DNA from: Bacteroidota bacterium
GTDB lineage: Bacteria > Bacteroidota > Ignavibacteria > Kryptoniales > JAKASW01
Direction of reading: 5' to 3'
DNA: 64,000 bases
NCBI GenBank assembly: GCA_021789975.1
Contig: JAJYIT010000001.1
Span: forward strand, 253,740 to 317,739
Below the pieces are notes generated by a model. The model did not search any database. It was not told where the DNA came from and was given only the letters and a program-made list of their open reading frames with translations. Position numbers and translations under genes: made by a program. Positions within the stretch are counted from its first letter, which is position 1. Each line of letters begins with the position of its first letter. This document shows, one piece after another, positions 61,244-64,000 of this stretch.

Positions 61244-63334
61244 TTACTTGATTAGCATGAGTTTCTTAATGGCAGTGTAATTCCCTGAGGTCATCTTATA
61301 GAAGTAGACTCCGCTGGCAAACTGTGAACCATTGAAGCTCACTTCATGGTATCCTGCCGACTCCTGACCGGCGATAAGTGTCGCCACTTCACGGCCGAGG
61401 ACGTCGTAGACTTTGATGATCACACGAGCGGCCTTTGGAAGCTGGTAATCGATGGTTGTGGTTGGGTTGAAAGGATTGGGGAAATTCTGTTCAAGTGCAA
61501 AATGAACGGGGAGGATATTTCTATCCGGTGAGACACCTGTTACGATCTCGGACAAGAGACGCCGCTGGACTCCCGCTCCCCATGTCCCTCCAAATACGTA
61601 AATGTCATTTGTCGCGAAGCACGAAAATTCTGTACTGACGGTATCAGAGATATCAGCCCAGCTCGAAGCATCGTTTCTAGATACATAGAGCCGGCTTACC
61701 GTCCTTGCAAATAACATTTGATTTCTTGTCCCTATCAAATCGGCACTCGTATCTGCAAATCCAGTTTGCATCCATCCTGAACCTGCGCCGTCATTTCTGT
61801 AAATGCCATACGGAGTTCCAGCAAACAAGGTCATTCCAACGCCCAAGAGTGAAGTCACGGCCGTGTCTTTAAATCCGAAGAACGTCCAGTTTGCTCCATT
61901 ATTCGTGGATCTCCAGATCCCTCCAGATGTTCCGGCATAAACGACCATATCTATAAGCTCGATAGCGCTGACCGCTGTCGAAGTAACTCCGGTCCCTGTA
62001 TTTCCCAGCCCGTTGTTCATGAGAGCCCATGTGGCTCCTCCGTCCGAAGTGCGAAAAACACCCTGGTCGGAGCCAGCAAACAGATTTGAAGAGTCGAGAG
62101 CCAAGGAAAGGATGAGTCCGTTCTTTAGCCCTATGCGATTCCAGGTCATCCCCCCATCCGGCGATTTAAATACGCCACCCCCGCTGTCGGAGGCTTGTTC
62201 TGTACCGGCATAGATGTCCTTCCCATTCACTTTTAGACAGAGGACGTAACTGTGGCTCAAGTTATCATAATGGGAAAAACCATTTCCGTTGTCTGTCGAG
62301 AGTAGTATGCCTTCCACGCCGGCGTCACCTACCACCAGGTTGGAGTCAACCGATGCGAGCGCTTGTACCAGCATGTTGCTGGGTGGTCCGGTTTGCGTCC
62401 AGTTATTGCCGTTGTCTCCCGAGACGAATATCCCCACGTCCGTCGTCCCGACGATAAGATCTCCTTGCGATACGACTTCGGCCTGAATTATCGCGCTCGA
62501 CAGACCGATACTTTTCCAACTATTTCCACCATCCGTCGTCATATACATCCCATACCGCGAGCCAAAATAAAGATCAGTCCCGCCAGTCACCAGGCTGCCA
62601 AAGTCTGAGGATGGAAGGCCGTTGGAGCACTTACTCCACGTCGTGCCATAATCGGTGGAGCTATAGACTGCATTCCCGTAAGCCGCATAGAGGATGTTGC
62701 CCGATACCGCGAGTGAAGTAACATAATGGTTGTAGTCCAGAGTAGGCAACATCGTCCAGTCATCTCCGTTGTCGGTTGAAACATAAGCCCCGCCGCCTTG
62801 CGTACCGACGAAAACATGGGAATCTATGACCGCAATGGCACTTACCGGGTGAACAAGTCCGGCATTGCCTGCTTTCGCCCAATGAAAGCCTCCGTCCGCG
62901 GAACGGTAAGTTCCGTCACCCGAAGTCCCCACAATTAGGACTGAATCCGCTCCCGCGAAACAAGTTATGCTTTGGGAAGGGCTGATGGTGTTGATCTGTA
63001 TCCAATTCTGGCCGCTATCGGTGGACAGGAATAGCATCATGTTGGTTCCGTCGGTCGCACCCGCAAGAAAGTTGTTCTTGTAGAAACCCAGCGAAGTAAT
63101 CTGGAGATTCCACATTCCCTTGTCCGATTCGATCCAATGCATTCCGTCGTCCGTTGACCGATAGATTCCTGAAACCTCTCCTGCATGAACCGTCGAGTTG
63201 CCAACTGCGAAATGACCGGAGATCCAGCCTCCGTAGGGTCCATTCGTCTTGAACCACTGTGCGCTTGCGTTCGACATAAACAAAATGACTAACACACCTA
63301 CAATTGTGGGTAACACCGAAGCATGGAGCTTCAT
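61244..63334 (-). CDS. T9SS-exported BNR/YCF48-type repeat protein
   Basis: A 696-residue minus-strand protein. AAGGAGG six bases before ATG 63334 fixes the start; the frame further upstream has no family sequence. A signal peptide ends near SNASA. The body is many copies of the sialidase-like (BNR) pattern SxDxGxxW, such as STDDGMHWIESD, SADGGFHWAKAG, STDNGDDWTMLP and TSDGGATWALMN, forming beta-propellers. The last 85 residues are a T9SS sorting domain with QNFPNPFNPTTTIDYQL and YDVLGREVATL. Such proteins are surface or matrix propellers; the ligand is unknown. Confidence 0.85.
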   Translation of the reverse strand: MKLHASVLPTIVGVLVILFMSNASAQWFKTNGPYGGWISGHFAVGNSTVHAGEVSGIYRSTDDGMHWIESDKGMWNLQITSLGFYKNNFLAGATDGTNMMLFLSTDSGQNWIQINTISPSQSITCFAGADSVLIVGTSGDGTYRSADGGFHWAKAGNAGLVHPVSAIAVIDSHVFVGTQGGGAYVSTDNGDDWTMLPTLDYNHYVTSLAVSGNILYAAYGNAVYSSTDYGTTWSKCSNGLPSSDFGSLVTGGTDLYFGSRYGMYMTTDGGNSWKSIGLSSAIIQAEVVSQGDLIVGTTDVGIFVSGDNGNNWTQTGPPSNMLVQALASVDSNLVVGDAGVEGILLSTDNGNGFSHYDNLSHSYVLCLKVNGKDIYAGTEQASDSGGGVFKSPDGGMTWNRIGLKNGLILSLALDSSNLFAGSDQGVFRTSDGGATWALMNNGLGNTGTGVTSTAVSAIELIDMVVYAGTSGGIWRSTNNGANWTFFGFKDTAVTSLLGVGMTLFAGTPYGIYRNDGAGSGWMQTGFADTSADLIGTRNQMLFARTVSRLYVSRNDASSWADISDTVSTEFSCFATNDIYVFGGTWGAGVQRRLLSEIVTGVSPDRNILPVHFALEQNFPNPFNPTTTIDYQLPKAARVIIKVYDVLGREVATLIAGQESAGYHEVSFNGSQFASGVYFYKMTSGNYTAIKKLMLIK

Positions 63335-63918
63335 AGCATCCTCCTTCCTTCTTGGTTTTTTAGGCGAAGTGGCAATAATTGCCTCTCCTCGCATAATGTC
63401 CGACTTGGTCGTTGACGAGTAAAATGTCCGATTCATCTACCCGCAAGCCAATGGAGACTTATGCTTTTGACCGCGAGCTCAAGTTGCGGAGGCGGCAGGG
63501 TAATCTCGTGCTGCACAAATAGCATATGTTCTCGCACGCAACCCCGTGTTTGCCGGAATATCTTGTATGGAACTTCGACCTGGATAAGTTTAGAGCCGCG
63601 CAGCACGATTTCTGCCCTTTGAATTATTAGGTCCTCCTGACAATAACAACTGGAAATAATAGGGAGGAAATGAAACGTTATCAAGTCAATATCGGCTTTT
63701 CGGGCGGGACATAGCCGGAATGAAGGAAGCGGAGTTCGGCAAAAGACAAAAGAGAAATTGGAATGCTTACCGGAACGGAGCGGTGATTCCTGCTCGAGGT
63801 GACGCGAGGATTTGGAAATCCCTTATTCTTTTGATAAAATTAGCTATTCAAAGTGATCGCGCCCGGGAAGGCTGGGCCCGACGTGTGCTGACTTGTTAGA
63901 ACATTTCATGGAGGCGTT
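63335..63918. other. 584-base intergenic stretch between divergent genes, no gene supported
   Basis: I find no convincing gene. One minus-strand frame (63433-63684) is open for 83 codons with no ribosome-binding site and no recognisable domain. It should hold the promoters of the BNR-repeat gene (minus) and of the membrane protein gene (plus), but I cannot name one. The stretch is roughly mixed in composition, with GCCCGGG-like blocks near 63860. Confidence 0.5.
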
Positions 63919-64000
63919 ATGTTCTGGATAAAATTTGTTACGAATTTCCTGAAGATCCTTAGAGCGGGTCAGACGCCCAGACAGATTGCAGGTGCTTTCG
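63919..64000 (+). CDS. TIGR03546/DUF2062-like membrane protein, 3' end outside window
   Basis: Only 27 residues are visible: MFWIKFVTNFLKILRAGQTP then RQIAGAF. The basic, hydrophobic start followed by a TPxQIAxAF pattern resembles the TIGR03546/DUF2062 family. ATG 63919 follows GGAGG at 63910-63914 with a four-base spacing. The call is preliminary because so little is seen. Confidence 0.5.
   Translation, partial: MFWIKFVTNFLKILRAGQTPRQIAGAF

Noticed and set aside
63433..63684. Minus-strand frame of 83 codons in the last large gap
   Set aside because: No ribosome-binding site, no family resemblance and no neighbour to support it.
1..64000. tRNA, rRNA, CRISPR array, insertion sequences and prophage genes
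   Set aside because: None recognised: no cloverleaf-like runs, no regularly spaced repeats and no transposase or integrase motifs in any frame. A search with tRNAscan-SE, Infernal and an IS database would settle it.

Overview
The window reads as a chromosome segment from a flagellated Gram-negative bacterium of the Bacteroidota/Ignavibacteriota side of the tree, close to Ignavibacteria. The support is indirect. Four exported proteins end in type IX secretion (T9SS) sorting domains, three of them with an NFPNPFNP or NYPNPFNP motif. There are also a PorV-like protein, a TonB-dependent receptor with a carboxypeptidase-regulatory-like N-terminus, flagellar genes with a FliW/CsrA pair, and moderate GC content. 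No rRNA or other taxonomic marker is present, so the placement is inference.

Layout. (1) 1-7026: the end of a flagellar operon, flgK (5' end outside the window), flgL, motA, motB, fliW, csrA, a receiver-Hpt protein, a CheY-like receiver and a glycosyltransferase-TPR protein; most junctions overlap. (2) 7087-12196: a 3-hydroxyacyl-CoA dehydrogenase, acetate kinase with an odd tail, a 56-residue membrane protein coupled to a BtpA-family protein, and a cation/proton antiporter broken by two compensating frameshifts. (3) 12352-24642: a heme biosynthesis cluster using the C5 pathway (hemX-like, hemA, hemC, hemD, hemE, hemH, hemY, hemB, hemL). An NAD-dependent epimerase, a DUF433/DUF5615 toxin-antitoxin-like pair and a SIMPL-domain protein sit within or after it. 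No coproporphyrinogen oxidase gene is present. (4) 24870-28025: a lone 1051-residue secreted protein with a helical domain, two Ig-like modules, a LamG-type domain and a sorting domain.

(5) 28235-55596: a run of about 27 kb of same-strand, tightly spaced genes, opened by a LacI-family regulator whose promoter carries two probable operators 63 bp apart. After it come a zinc polyol-type dehydrogenase, a PfkB sugar kinase, a T9SS protein made of a tandem duplication, a TonB-dependent receptor, an 1103-residue T9SS protein, a PorV-like protein, a SurA-like isomerase, three (alpha/alpha)6-barrel-type proteins, an ABC sugar importer without its ATPase, a GH130 enzyme and a GH2 beta-mannosidase. I read this as a beta-mannoside utilisation locus joining outer-membrane capture and T9SS export to ABC import and cytoplasmic breakdown. 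It has no recognisable SusD and is the most interesting system in the window.

(6) 55652-64000: ordinary genes in mixed orientation, namely a TPR protein, a B12-binding radical SAM protein with a glycosyltransferase, homoserine dehydrogenase, a photosynthesis-type BNR/YCF48 repeat T9SS protein, and the start of a TIGR03546/DUF2062-like membrane protein. I saw no tRNA, rRNA, CRISPR array, insertion sequence or prophage.
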